A stretch of 64,000 bases of DNA from Aquabacterium sp. CECT 9606. Lineage in GTDB: Bacteria > Pseudomonadota > Gammaproteobacteria > Burkholderiales > Burkholderiaceae_C. The stretch covers positions 434,001-498,000 of the forward strand of contig NZ_CAKKNB010000001.1 in the NCBI RefSeq assembly GCF_918741295.1. Reading direction: 5' to 3'. Made by a program: the position numbers and the translations under genes. Under the pieces are notes generated by a model, which worked only from the letters and a program-made list of their open reading frames with translations, had not been told where the DNA came from and did no database searches. How positions within the stretch are numbered: position 1 is the first letter of the stretch; every line of letters begins with the position of its first letter. Below, in pieces: positions 51,901 through 60,820 of this stretch.

Positions 51901-52719
51901 ATGAGAACTCATTTGACCGTCCTCATGCTGGCTTTGGGGTGGTGGACCACCTCGCCCGCCATGGCCCGCGAACCGCAGAGCTGCGATGTGCCTGCGGTGG
52001 CCCGTGCATTGCAAAAGCCCCTGGGCATCGCCTTTCCTCAGGGCGGCCAAAGCGGTGATGTGATCGACCTGGTGTGCAAGGCGCACCCAGAGAACAGCGC
52101 CTGGACCATCGTCGCGTTGTTCCATGACCTGCATGACGACGCGGGCCAGCCGGTATCCGACCAAAAAGGCTTCGCGGTGGCCGTGGTGGATGCCCGTCGG
52201 GCCAACGTCAAGCACCTGCACCAGGAAAAGGTGGAGTTGAACCCCGGCATCCGCCTCACCGACACGAGCTTGTCGATCGACACGGGGCGGTACGAGCTGG
52301 CCCCCGAGGTGCGTGCGTTCGGGGTGCGCATGGACATTGGCCACAGCCCCAAATGTGCCGATGGGGGCAGCAGCCGTTTCCTCACACTGCTGGTGCCAGA
52401 CGGCAAGGGCCTGCGTCCGGTGTTGAACAGACAGCCTTTGCGCGTGTGGAGCGTGGCCAAGTGGAACCTGGCCGACAACATCGATGCCTGCTCTGTCGAC
52501 ACCATCAACGAGGCCGACCTGATCCTGACGCTGGGGACCGGCACCAGTCGCGGTTGGCGCGATCTGAACGTGACGGCCCGCATTCAGTCGCATGGGCCCG
52601 GTCCGCGGGACAAAGGCCAAGCCCCCATCCGCAAAAGGACGGTGACCACCTTGCACTACGACGGCGAGCATTACCCCGGCAACCTGGGGCCCATGACGAG
52701 CAAGTTGCTCAGGCCCTGA
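51901..52719 (+). CDS. Exported protein of unknown function
   Basis: The 272-residue protein has a signal peptide ending AMA (residue about 22) and a mature beta-rich domain with Cys pairs (SCDVPAV, LVCKAHP, SPKCADG, DACSVD) that could form disulfides. I do not recognise a family. It stands 53 bases after arsH on the same strand, converging on the lipocalin gene. Confidence 0.65.
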   Translation: MRTHLTVLMLALGWWTTSPAMAREPQSCDVPAVARALQKPLGIAFPQGGQSGDVIDLVCKAHPENSAWTIVALFHDLHDDAGQPVSDQKGFAVAVVDARRANVKHLHQEKVELNPGIRLTDTSLSIDTGRYELAPEVRAFGVRMDIGHSPKCADGGSSRFLTLLVPDGKGLRPVLNRQPLRVWSVAKWNLADNIDACSVDTINEADLILTLGTGTSRGWRDLNVTARIQSHGPGPRDKGQAPIRKRTVTTLHYDGEHYPGNLGPMTSKLLRP

Positions 52720-52730
52720 GCCGATCCCGC

Positions 52731-53321
52731 TCAGGGTTGGGCGGTGTGTGGGTCTTCCTGAAGGCGTGCCAGGTCGAAGCCTTGTTGCTGCAACTGGGCG
52801 TCAATGGCCGCCCTGTCCTGTGCGGCCAGGGTGGGCGTGCGGGAGAGGATCCACAAGTAGTCGCGGTCCGGCTCGCTCACCACCGCGTAGCGGTAGTCGG
52901 GTGCCAGCTGAACCACCCAATAAGGTGCCCAGACGCCAGGCACCCAACCCAGCACAGCGGGCGCGAAACGCACCTGCAGCTTGGAGGTGCTCACCACCTT
53001 GCCCACGGGGATGCCCAGGATGCGGGGCTGGGCCAGGCGTGCCTCGCCCACGGCCTTGTCGGTCATGCCCGTGGCGGTTTTGCACTGATTGACCACTTCA
53101 ATGCGCCCCGTTGGCAGAAGGCGATAGTCGGCGGTGGTGTCGCTCACGCACTGGGCCTGGAACTTGTTGGGGTAGTGGGCAATTTGATACCAGCGACCGA
53201 GGTAGCGGTTCAGATTGACCGACTCCACCGATTGAAGCGGCGCCAGCTCGGTGGCCGATGTCGAGGCGGCACCCAGGGCAATGGCCAGTGACAGGGCCAG
53301 GGGCATCAAGTGGAATTTCAT
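52731..53321 (-). CDS. blc: Bacterial lipocalin (Blc-like)
   Basis: The 196-residue exported protein has the lipocalin first motif LNRYLGRWYQIAHYPNKF near residue 36-53, a Cys pair (QCVSD, NQCKTA) and the third-block YLWILSRTPTL near 160. It binds hydrophobic ligands such as lysophospholipids or fatty acids in the envelope. AAGGA ahead supports the ATG at 53321. The signal peptide (ALSLAIALGAASTSATE) lacks a clear lipobox, so it is probably soluble. Confidence 0.93.
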   Translation of the reverse strand: MKFHLMPLALSLAIALGAASTSATELAPLQSVESVNLNRYLGRWYQIAHYPNKFQAQCVSDTTADYRLLPTGRIEVVNQCKTATGMTDKAVGEARLAQPRILGIPVGKVVSTSKLQVRFAPAVLGWVPGVWAPYWVVQLAPDYRYAVVSEPDRDYLWILSRTPTLAAQDRAAIDAQLQQQGFDLARLQEDPHTAQP

Positions 53322-53354
53322 TGAATCCTTCGTGAAGGCGGTCATTGATCCGGC

Positions 53355-53798
53355 TTAACTGGGTTTGAAGACGAACGAGGCCTTGGCGCCCAACCCCGTG
53401 CCCACCTGGACCTGGCGTTGCTGGGTCTGGCCTTGGTGGCTGGCCTTGACCAGGTAGGTGCCGGGTGGCAAGCGCAACAGGGTGAACGGCCCGTCGGTGG
53501 GCGCCTGGAACACCAACTGGCCGTTGGGGCGCGTGATGGTCACGGGCACGGCGGCGATGTACTCGTTTTTGCCATTGGCCAATTGAAAAGTTTCAATGTC
53601 GAGCGAGTAATCTTTTCTCGCCACCTTCAAGGCCCCTGACTCGTCCAGACCAATCCCGCCACTCACGTAAGTGACGCCCATGCTGGTTTTCTCGGCTGGC
53701 AAGGCGTCGAGTTGCCCTCCGCAGGCCTGGGCGGTCGAGAGCAGCAAGACCCATGCTGTCAGTCCGGCAGCCCAGCTGGTGTGAAGAGGTTTGGTCAT
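53355..53798 (-). CDS. Exported carboxypeptidase-regulatory-like beta-sandwich protein
   Basis: The 147-residue protein has a signal peptide ending around AQA (residue 25) and one beta-sandwich domain of the transthyretin/carboxypeptidase-regulatory type (PVTITRPNGQLVFQAPTDGPFTLLRLPPGTYLVKASHQGQTQQRQVQV). It is likely exported to the periplasm or surface. It is 33 bases from the lipocalin on the same strand and may share its transcript. The function is unknown. Confidence 0.72.
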   Translation of the reverse strand: MTKPLHTSWAAGLTAWVLLLSTAQACGGQLDALPAEKTSMGVTYVSGGIGLDESGALKVARKDYSLDIETFQLANGKNEYIAAVPVTITRPNGQLVFQAPTDGPFTLLRLPPGTYLVKASHQGQTQQRQVQVGTGLGAKASFVFKPS

Positions 53799-53867
53799 CG
53801 CGATGCTCCTGAAATCCTGGTGAACTCACCATGAAGGGCAATCGGCGTGCCTGCCTCTTCAAGCCAG

Positions 53868-54278
53868 CTAGCTGGTGACGACCGCCTCCACCGCGGCCTT
53901 CGCAATCTGGGCGTCCTCGCCGGGCTTGACGCCGCTCACGCCCACGGCGCCCACGCATTGCCCGTTCATCATGACCGGGATCCCGCCTTCCAGCAAACCT
54001 TCCAGCTTTGGGGCAGACAGGAACGCGAAACGACCAGCGTTGATCATTTCCTCGATGCCCTTGGTTTCGCGCTTCATGTGGGCCGCGGTGGCGGCTTTGG
54101 ACTGCGAGATGGTGGCCGAAGCGATGTTCGCCCCGGGCATGCGCACGAAACCGAGCAAGTGTCCCCCGTCGTCGCACACCGCGATCGACACGGCCCACTG
54201 GTGCGCGCGGGCTTCTTCTTGCGCCGCTTGCAAGGCCTTGAGCGCGTCTTCGCTGGTCATCACCTGTTTGCTGATCAC
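53868..54278 (-). CDS. GlcG/HbpS family heme-binding protein
   Basis: The 136-residue protein has the GlcG/HbpS fold: ALKALQAAQEEARAHQWAVSIAVCDDGGHLLGFVRM, then AHMKRETKGIEEM and GGIPVMMNGQCVGAVGVSG. Related proteins bind heme or small effectors. The GTG at 54278 has AAGGGG seven bases ahead and is preferred to an extension to 54317. It is divergent from the MaoC-Pta gene. Confidence 0.85.
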   Translation of the reverse strand: MISKQVMTSEDALKALQAAQEEARAHQWAVSIAVCDDGGHLLGFVRMPGANIASATISQSKAATAAHMKRETKGIEEMINAGRFAFLSAPKLEGLLEGGIPVMMNGQCVGAVGVSGVKPGEDAQIAKAAVEAVVTS

Positions 54279-54399
54279 GGTTGCACCCCTTGATGATTGC
54301 GCCCCAGATCGGGTCACAGGGTGAGACCACGTGCAAAGGCCATGCCGGCTTGTGCGCCTTTGCTTACACTGAACCTTGTTTCAAGCACGAGGCGGACCC

Positions 54400-55800
54400 A
54401 TGAACGATGGCGTTGTATTGCGCAACCGGACCTTTGAAGAAATCGCCATCGGCGAGACCGCGTCGCTGGTGCGCATCGCCGGTCAGCATGACATCGACCT
54501 GTTCGCGGCGATGTCGGGCGATGTCAACCCCGCGCACATGGACACGGTATTTGCCTCCAGCGACCTGTTCGGCCACGTGGTCGTCCATGGCATGTGGACC
54601 GGCTCACTGATCTCGGCCTTGCTGGGCACCCGCCTGCCGGGGCCCGGCACCATTTACCTGGGACAGGAGCTGCAGTTCCGGCACCCGGTCATCCCGGGCG
54701 ACACCATCACGGCCTCGGTCACTGTCAAGGAGAAGCACCCGGACAAGCGTGTCGTGCTGCTGGACACCCGTTGCCTCAACCAGAACGGTGAGGTCGTCTT
54801 GCAGGGCACCGCGACTGTGATCGCACCGGCCGCGCCCGTCATCTGGCCGGCCCAGACCCCGCCCGAGGTCTCGGTGCGGAGACATGACCGCTACGAGGCT
54901 TTCATCAAGCAGGCCCAGGAGTTCCCGGCCCTGCGCACGGCCATCGTGCACCCGTGTTCGCCCGATGCGATCAAGGCGGCGATCGAGGCTCGCGATGAGG
55001 GCCTGCTGGACCCAGTGCTGTTCGGCCCCGAGGCCAAGATCCGCGCGGCGGCCGAGGCGGCCCAGGTCAGCCTGGCGGGCATCGAGATCCAGTCGGTGGA
55101 GCACAGCCATGCCGCCGCGGCCCTGGCGGCGGAGTGGGGCGCGGCCGGCAAGGTGGCGGCCCTGATGAAAGGCAGCCTGCACACCGACGAGTTGCTGGGC
55201 GCCGTGGTGGGGGCCAATTCGAACCTGCGCACCGACCGGCGCATCAGCCACGTCTACGCCATGGACGTGCCCGCCTATGACAAACCCCTGATCGTGACGG
55301 ACGCGGCCATCAACATCGCGCCCACCCTGGAGCAAAAGCGCGACATCTGCCAGAACGCCATCGACCTCTTGCACCTGCTGGGCATCGAGCAACCCCGTGT
55401 GGCCGTGCTGGCGGCCGTGGAAACCGTGAACCCCAAGATGCCCACCACACTGGACGCCGCGGCCCTGACCGTGATGGCTTCGCGTGGGCAGATCACGGGC
55501 GCCTTGGTGGATGGGCCGCTGGCCTTCGACAACGCCATCAGCCTGGCGGCGGCCCGCACCAAGGGCATCAGCTCGCCGGTGGCGGGCCAGGCCGACATCC
55601 TGCTGGTGCCCGATCTGGAGGCGGGCAACATGCTGGCCAAACAGTTGATGTACTTTGCCGGGGCCGACGCGGCGGGTCTGGTGCTGGGCGCCCGGCTGCC
55701 CATCATCCTGACCAGCCGCTCGGACAGCTTGCGTGTGCGCCTGGCCTCGGCCGCGCTGGCCAAGCTGGTGTCCGAGCGCAAACAGGTCAAGGTGGTTTGA
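54400..55800 (+). CDS. MaoC hydratase-phosphate acyltransferase fusion
   Basis: The 466-residue protein joins an N-terminal MaoC-like hotdog (residues about 10-150; AGQHDIDLFAAMSGDVNPAHMD and GMWTGSLIS carry the hydratase-2 Asp/His) to a phosphate acetyl/butyryl-transferase domain (about 160-465; DRRISHVYAMDVPAYDKPLIVTDAAIN and the C-terminal SLRVRLASAALAKLV). It can hydrate an enoyl-CoA and exchange CoA for phosphate. Gene and ackA are separated by two bases, so it probably feeds acyl-phosphate to the kinase, yielding ATP. Confidence 0.93.
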   Translation: MNDGVVLRNRTFEEIAIGETASLVRIAGQHDIDLFAAMSGDVNPAHMDTVFASSDLFGHVVVHGMWTGSLISALLGTRLPGPGTIYLGQELQFRHPVIPGDTITASVTVKEKHPDKRVVLLDTRCLNQNGEVVLQGTATVIAPAAPVIWPAQTPPEVSVRRHDRYEAFIKQAQEFPALRTAIVHPCSPDAIKAAIEARDEGLLDPVLFGPEAKIRAAAEAAQVSLAGIEIQSVEHSHAAAALAAEWGAAGKVAALMKGSLHTDELLGAVVGANSNLRTDRRISHVYAMDVPAYDKPLIVTDAAINIAPTLEQKRDICQNAIDLLHLLGIEQPRVAVLAAVETVNPKMPTTLDAAALTVMASRGQITGALVDGPLAFDNAISLAAARTKGISSPVAGQADILLVPDLEAGNMLAKQLMYFAGADAAGLVLGARLPIILTSRSDSLRVRLASAALAKLVSERKQVKVV

Positions 55801-55802
55801 AC

Positions 55803-56999
55803 ATGGGCCGCCAACCCTTGGTGCTCACCTTCAACGCCGGCTCGTCGTCCATCAAGATGGGTTTGTTCAGCGTGCTCGATGGGCAAGCCACCCAGGTCGG
55901 CAAGGGCGTGATCGATTTGCGCGCGCAGCCTTTGCGGCTGCAGGTGTCCGGAACCGGCCAATCACAAGACATCGTGCTGAACGCCCGGCCCACCGAAGAC
56001 CTGCACGAGGTGCTCGATGAAACCCTGGGCTGGTTCGCATCGCATTTCAAGCTGGATGACCTGGTGTCGGTGGGCCACCGCATCGTGCACGGGGGGGATC
56101 GCTTCGACGGGCCCGTGGCCATCGACGATGCCACGCTGGCGGCCATGGCCGAGCTGGTGCCTTTGGCGCCCCTGCATCAACCCCAGGGGGTGCGCTTGAT
56201 CCAGGCCATCCGGCACCTGCGGCCCGGCTTGCTGCAGGCGGCCTCGTTCGACACCGCGTTCCACCGATCGCAAACCGACCTGGTGCGCCGCTTCGCCATC
56301 CCCCGCGTTTTCTTTGATCAAGGGGTCAAGCGTTATGGTTTCCATGGCCTGTCGTACCAATACGTCGCAGGCGAATTGGCCCGCCGCTTTCCGGCCTTGA
56401 AGCGGGGCAAGGTCGTGGTGGCGCACCTGGGCAGCGGGGCCAGCTTGTGCGCCCTGCATGATGGGATCAGCCAGGACACCAGCATGGGGTTCTCCACGCT
56501 CGATGGCGTGCCCATGGCCACCCGTTGCGGGGCGCTCGACCCCGGTGTACTGCTGCACCTGATGGGGCCGGGCGGCCTGAGCCTGGACGAGGTGGAAGAC
56601 CTGCTCTACCACCGGTCGGGCCTGCTGGGTGTGTCGGGCTTCAGTGCCGATGCCCGCCAGTTGCAGGCCAGTGAGCAGCCCGAAGCGCGTGAGGCGCTGG
56701 CCCTGTTCGCCTTGCGCATCGCCGGCGAAGTGGCCCGCCTGGCCACCTCCTTGAATGGACTGGATGCGCTGGTGTTCACGGCCGGCATTGGCGAGCACCA
56801 GCCCCAGGTGAGGTCGGCGGTGGCCGAGCACCTGGCCTGGCTGGGGTTGCGGCTTGATCCGCAGGCCAACGACCAGCACGATGCGGTGATCAGCGCACCC
56901 GGCAGCAGCGTGACAGTGCTGGTGGTGCCCACCGATGAAGAGCAGGTCATTGCCAACGACACCGTGGGCATCCACCACCGCCAGTCCACCACGCCTTAG
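55803..56999 (+). CDS. ackA: Acetate/propionate-type kinase
   Basis: The 398-residue enzyme makes ATP from acyl-phosphate. It shows the acetate kinase signatures: TFNAGSSSIKMGLF at the start, DTAFH, YGFHGLSYQYVA with the catalytic region, VVAHLGSGASLCA and TAGIGEHQPQVR. The ATG at 55803 follows the stop of the MaoC-Pta gene by two bases. With that gene it forms a fermentative or overflow acyl-CoA pathway, possibly for propionyl- or butyryl-CoA. Confidence 0.95.
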   Translation: MGRQPLVLTFNAGSSSIKMGLFSVLDGQATQVGKGVIDLRAQPLRLQVSGTGQSQDIVLNARPTEDLHEVLDETLGWFASHFKLDDLVSVGHRIVHGGDRFDGPVAIDDATLAAMAELVPLAPLHQPQGVRLIQAIRHLRPGLLQAASFDTAFHRSQTDLVRRFAIPRVFFDQGVKRYGFHGLSYQYVAGELARRFPALKRGKVVVAHLGSGASLCALHDGISQDTSMGFSTLDGVPMATRCGALDPGVLLHLMGPGGLSLDEVEDLLYHRSGLLGVSGFSADARQLQASEQPEAREALALFALRIAGEVARLATSLNGLDALVFTAGIGEHQPQVRSAVAEHLAWLGLRLDPQANDQHDAVISAPGSSVTVLVVPTDEEQVIANDTVGIHHRQSTTP

Positions 57000-57005
57000 G
57001 CGGGC

Positions 57006-58175
57006 TTAGGGGGCGGCCAGCAGCTTCTGGATGCGTTGTTCAATCGCTGCTTCATCGCCTTCGCCAAAATGGGTGAACACGATGCGGCCTTGCCGGTCGA
57101 CCAGGTAGATGGCGGGCCAGTACCGGTTGCCATAGGCGTTCCAGGTCTGGTAGCGGTTGTCCTGGGCCACGGGGTAGGTCAGCCCATGGCGCCGGATGGC
57201 CTGCTGCACGCTGTCGGTTGACCGCTCGAACGCGAACTCGGGCGTGTGAACCCCCACCACCACCAAGCCTTGTGCGGCATAGCGCTCATGCCAGCGCTGA
57301 ACATGCGGCAGCGTGCGCACGCAGTTGACGCAGGCGTGGGTCCAGAAATCAACCATCACCACTTTGCCGCGCAGCCCCTTCATGCTGAGCGGTGGGCTGT
57401 TGAGCCACTGGTGGATGCCGGTGAATTCGGGCGCATTGCTGGCGGCTTGATGGGTGGCTGGTGTGGGCTCAACCTGGCTTGACCAGGCCTGGCTCAACCA
57501 GGCGCTGGCCTGTGCATCCAGTTGCCCGGCCATGGCGAGGGCCGAGAACACCACGAGCACGCCGCAGCCTTGCCTGAATCGGGCCGCGTGGCGGCTGAAG
57601 AAGCGCACCTTGTGCGTCATCGCCTGCCCGCCATAGGCAATGGCCAGCATCGGCAGGCCGGCCCCGGCGGCATACGACAGCAGCAAGGGCGCCGTCTGCT
57701 GAGTGGAGGCCTGGCTGGCCACCAACGCCAGGACCGACGCCAGCACCGGGCCCGCGCACGGCGTCCACAATACCCCCAGTGTGGCGCCCAGCAACAGGCC
57801 ACCCAGGGGGGGGTGCGTGGACTGCCCGCCCCAGCCTTGCGCCACGTTGGCCACACGGCCCAGCGGTGCCATGACACGCTCGCCCAGCGCTGGCCAGACC
57901 ATCAGCACGCCGGCCAGCAGCATGCCGCACGCGGCGACCACCCGCACCGATTCGGGCGTGAGGCCCAGCACCCGGGTGGAGGCGCCAAAGAGCAAGGCCA
58001 CCGCGGCAAAGCTCAGCACGAAGCCGATGATGATGAAGATCGGGCGAGCGCGGTCTGCCCCGCTGGCGGACACACCCAGCAACACGGGCAGCACGGGCAG
58101 CACGCACGGGCTGGCGACGGTGGCCACGCCAGCCAGTCCTGCGAAGGCCAGCGGCCAAGACGAGGCGGCCATCAT
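57006..58175 (-). CDS. CcdA-thioredoxin fusion (DipZ-like) redox protein
   Basis: The 389-residue membrane protein has an N-terminal CcdA/DsbD-type domain of six segments (ATVASPCVLPVLPVLLG near residue 18; GVLWTPCAGPVLASVLA near 135), whose Cys pair carries electrons across the membrane, and a C-terminal TlpA-like thioredoxin domain with the redox CVNC (WTHACVNCVRTLPHVQ near 290). It would reduce periplasmic disulfides. It overlaps the DUF2147 gene by four bases (ATGA), so that small exported protein is its likely client or partner. Confidence 0.9.
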   Translation of the reverse strand: MMAASSWPLAFAGLAGVATVASPCVLPVLPVLLGVSASGADRARPIFIIIGFVLSFAAVALLFGASTRVLGLTPESVRVVAACGMLLAGVLMVWPALGERVMAPLGRVANVAQGWGGQSTHPPLGGLLLGATLGVLWTPCAGPVLASVLALVASQASTQQTAPLLLSYAAGAGLPMLAIAYGGQAMTHKVRFFSRHAARFRQGCGVLVVFSALAMAGQLDAQASAWLSQAWSSQVEPTPATHQAASNAPEFTGIHQWLNSPPLSMKGLRGKVVMVDFWTHACVNCVRTLPHVQRWHERYAAQGLVVVGVHTPEFAFERSTDSVQQAIRRHGLTYPVAQDNRYQTWNAYGNRYWPAIYLVDRQGRIVFTHFGEGDEAAIEQRIQKLLAAP

Positions 58176-58600
58176 GGTTGCACCCGGTGCCAGACCTGCG
58201 TCTTGCCGAACAGCGGCAAGCCGATGTACGGCCGCAGCACCAACTCGCCTTGTGGCCCCATGGACATCTGGCACCGGTAGGTCTTGCCGTTTTCGCGGTT
58301 GTAGATCTGGCCTTGCCATTGCGAGGGCTCATCGTCATCGGGCCGGAAGTCGCTCAGGATCGTCATGCCCAGCGCGGGCCGCCGGTCGACCGGGTCCATG
58401 GTCTCACCCCCAGGACTCATTGACCGGTTGGCCAGCACACGGGTGGCGATGCCGCACAGGGCCTGGCCGCAGGGCGCCACCTCCACCTCCAGGTTACCGC
58501 TGGCCGTGATCCAGCGGCCCTGCGGCTCAGCCGTGGCGGCGTGGACGGACCCGCTGCTCAGGCACAGCATGGCGGCGGCGATCAAGGTGAATGTATGCAT
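58172..58600 (-). CDS. DUF2147 family exported protein
   Basis: The 142-residue protein has a signal peptide and a lipocalin-like beta-barrel domain of the DUF2147 family (GRWITASGNLEVEVAPCGQALCGIATRV with a Cys pair, GKTYRCQMSMGPQGELVLRPYIGLPLFGKTQVW). Two of its Cys may be kept reduced or oxidised by the coupled CcdA-thioredoxin. AGGAG upstream fixes the ATG at 58600. Confidence 0.88.
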   Translation of the reverse strand: MHTFTLIAAAMLCLSSGSVHAATAEPQGRWITASGNLEVEVAPCGQALCGIATRVLANRSMSPGGETMDPVDRRPALGMTILSDFRPDDDEPSQWQGQIYNRENGKTYRCQMSMGPQGELVLRPYIGLPLFGKTQVWHRVQP

Positions 58601-58784
58601 GGGATGAGCTCCTGTGATGGTGTGAACGACATCGCCATTACAGGTGGGCTGGCGTGCCAGGGCATGTCTGGGCCCGCTTGATTTGCAAGCCGAGTTGTCC
58701 CCAGCCCCCGCAGACAAACTGCGATACAAAACTCTGGGCGGGAGCGCGGGCAAAGCGGCCTGAATTGACCTTATGGTGTTGCCC

Positions 58785-59528
58785 ATGGAAGAACAAGATC
58801 ACTTGCTGCTGGTGGACGACGACCGCCAGTTGCTGATGCTGCTGAGCGAGTACCTGCAGGCCAGCGGCTACCGCGTCAGCACCGCGTGCGATGCGCGCGA
58901 GATGCGCCAGGTGCTGGCCACCGCCCGCGTCGACCTGATCGTGCTGGACGTGATGCTGCCCGGCGAGGATGGCCTGGCCCTGTGCCGCGACCTGCGGGCC
59001 CGCGACGCCGTGCAGATCCCCGTGTTGATGTTGACTGCGCGCAGCGAAGAGGCCGACCGCGTGCTCGGCCTGGAGATGGGCGCGGACGACTACCTCACCA
59101 AGCCCTTTGCCACGCGCGAGTTGCTGGCGCGCATCCGCTCGGTGTTGCGCCGCACGCGCATGTTGCCGCCCAATTTGCGGCCCGTGCAGCAGGCCCGGTG
59201 GCTGGCGTTCGGTGATTGGCTGCTGGACACCACCGCCCGCCACCTGGTGGATGGCCAAGGCACGCTGGTCTTGCTCACCGGGGGCGAGTACCGCCTGTTG
59301 CGCGTGCTGATGGAGCATGCCCAGTGCGTGCTCAGCCGCGACCAACTGCTGAACCTGACCCAAGGCCGCGACGCCGATCCGTTTGACCGCTCCATCGACC
59401 TGCTCATCAGCCGCTTGCGGCAACGGCTGCGCGATGGTTCGCGCGAGCCCCGCTACATCAAGACCGTGCGCAGCGAAGGCTATGTGTTCTGCGCCGAAGT
59501 GCGAGAGCATGTGAAAGGCAGCCCATGA
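58785..59528 (+). CDS. OmpR-family response regulator
   Basis: The 247-residue regulator has a receiver domain (VDDD near residue 10, phospho-Asp in LIVLDVMLPGEDG near 55, Lys in DDYLTKPF near 106) and a winged-helix DNA-binding domain (about 150-243; LTGGEYRLLRVLMEHAQ, DRSIDLLISRLRQRL). The ATG at 58785 is favoured over 58773. It overlaps the histidine kinase gene by four bases (ATGA). Confidence 0.94.
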   Translation: MEEQDHLLLVDDDRQLLMLLSEYLQASGYRVSTACDAREMRQVLATARVDLIVLDVMLPGEDGLALCRDLRARDAVQIPVLMLTARSEEADRVLGLEMGADDYLTKPFATRELLARIRSVLRRTRMLPPNLRPVQQARWLAFGDWLLDTTARHLVDGQGTLVLLTGGEYRLLRVLMEHAQCVLSRDQLLNLTQGRDADPFDRSIDLLISRLRQRLRDGSREPRYIKTVRSEGYVFCAEVREHVKGSP

Positions 59529-60820
59529 GCCTGTGGCCACGCTCCTTGTTCGGCCGGGTGGCCGCCATCCTGCTGGCCGGTTTGACGGCGGCTTATGCCT
59601 TGTCGTTCTGGTCCGTGATGCGCGAACGTGCCGACCTGGCCGAGTCGATGATGCTGGCCTACGTGGGCCGCGATGTCGTCTCGTCGGTGGCCATGCTGGA
59701 CCGCTTGCCTGCGGCTGAGCGGGTGGCGTGGTTGCGCAAGCTCCAACGGCCCAATTACCGCTTCACGCTGGATGAGACACCCTCGCGCCAGCGGGCCGAT
59801 GCCGTCGGTATCGCGCAAACGCTGGCCGCCAATTTGAACGCTGAACTGGGCCCCGGCCGCGTGCTGGGCGTGGGCGTGGAAGACCCCTCGCGCACCGTGT
59901 TCAGCCTGCGCCTGGCCGATGGCACACCCTTGACCCTGCATCTGATGACGCCCCGCAAGATGGTCAGCACCACCACGGCCCTGCTGCTGGCGCTGCAACT
60001 GGCCATGGTGGGCGGCTGTGTGTGGTGGGGCGTGCGCTTGGCCACGCGGCCCCTGAGTGATCTGGCCAGCGCCGCCACCCGCCTGGGCGACGACCCGCAG
60101 GCGGCCGAGTTGCCCGAGCAGGGGCCCGCCGAAGTGCGCCGGGCCATTGCCGCGTTCAACACCATGCAACGGCGCATTGCCGCGCACTTGGCCGAGCGCC
60201 TGCAGATCCTCGCCGCCGTCTCGCACGATCTGCAAACGCCCATCACCCGCATGCGCGTGCGCACCGACCTGATGCCCGACGAAGCCCTGCGCGACAAGCT
60301 GCAAGCCGACCTGCTCGACATGCAGCACCTGGTCGAGGAGGGCTTGGCCTACGCCCGCACCGCACACGCTGCCCTGGAACAGATGCAATCCGTCGATCTG
60401 CAGGCTTTGCTGGATGGCCTGGTGTGCGACTACCGCGATGCGGCCCGCCAGGTTGAGCTGCTCGGCCCCAGCAACATCACCCTGAGCACGCGGCCCCAAG
60501 CTCTCAAGCGCATCGTCATGAACCTGGTGGACAACGCCCTGAAGTTCGCAGGGGAGGCGCAGGTGGTGGTGAGCCAGTCCGATTCGGCTTTGTTCATCGA
60601 TGTCCTGGACCAGGGCCCCGGCATGCCGGACAACCAGTTGCTGGCCGTTTTGCAGCCCTTTTACCGCGTGGAGGCCTCGCGCAACCGCGACACCGGGGGC
60701 AGCGGCCTGGGCCTGGCCATCGCGCACCGGCTGAGCGGCGCATTGGGTGCCACGTTGAGTTTGCACAACCGGCCCCGGGGTGGCTTGCAGGCCCGCCTGG
60801 CCTTGCCCCGGCAGGGGTGA
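59525..60820 (+). CDS. Membrane sensor histidine kinase
   Basis: This is a 431-residue kinase with two transmembrane segments (about residues 10-30 and 155-175) around a periplasmic sensor of about 125 residues. It then has HAMP, HisKA with the phospho-His in AVSHDLQTPITR near 238 and HATPase (NLVDNALKFAG, DQGPGM, GGSGLGLAIAHRL). It forms a two-component system with the OmpR gene before it. Their target may include the DUF2147/CcdA operon, which is divergent. Confidence 0.94.
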   Translation: MSLWPRSLFGRVAAILLAGLTAAYALSFWSVMRERADLAESMMLAYVGRDVVSSVAMLDRLPAAERVAWLRKLQRPNYRFTLDETPSRQRADAVGIAQTLAANLNAELGPGRVLGVGVEDPSRTVFSLRLADGTPLTLHLMTPRKMVSTTTALLLALQLAMVGGCVWWGVRLATRPLSDLASAATRLGDDPQAAELPEQGPAEVRRAIAAFNTMQRRIAAHLAERLQILAAVSHDLQTPITRMRVRTDLMPDEALRDKLQADLLDMQHLVEEGLAYARTAHAALEQMQSVDLQALLDGLVCDYRDAARQVELLGPSNITLSTRPQALKRIVMNLVDNALKFAGEAQVVVSQSDSALFIDVLDQGPGMPDNQLLAVLQPFYRVEASRNRDTGGSGLGLAIAHRLSGALGATLSLHNRPRGGLQARLALPRQG

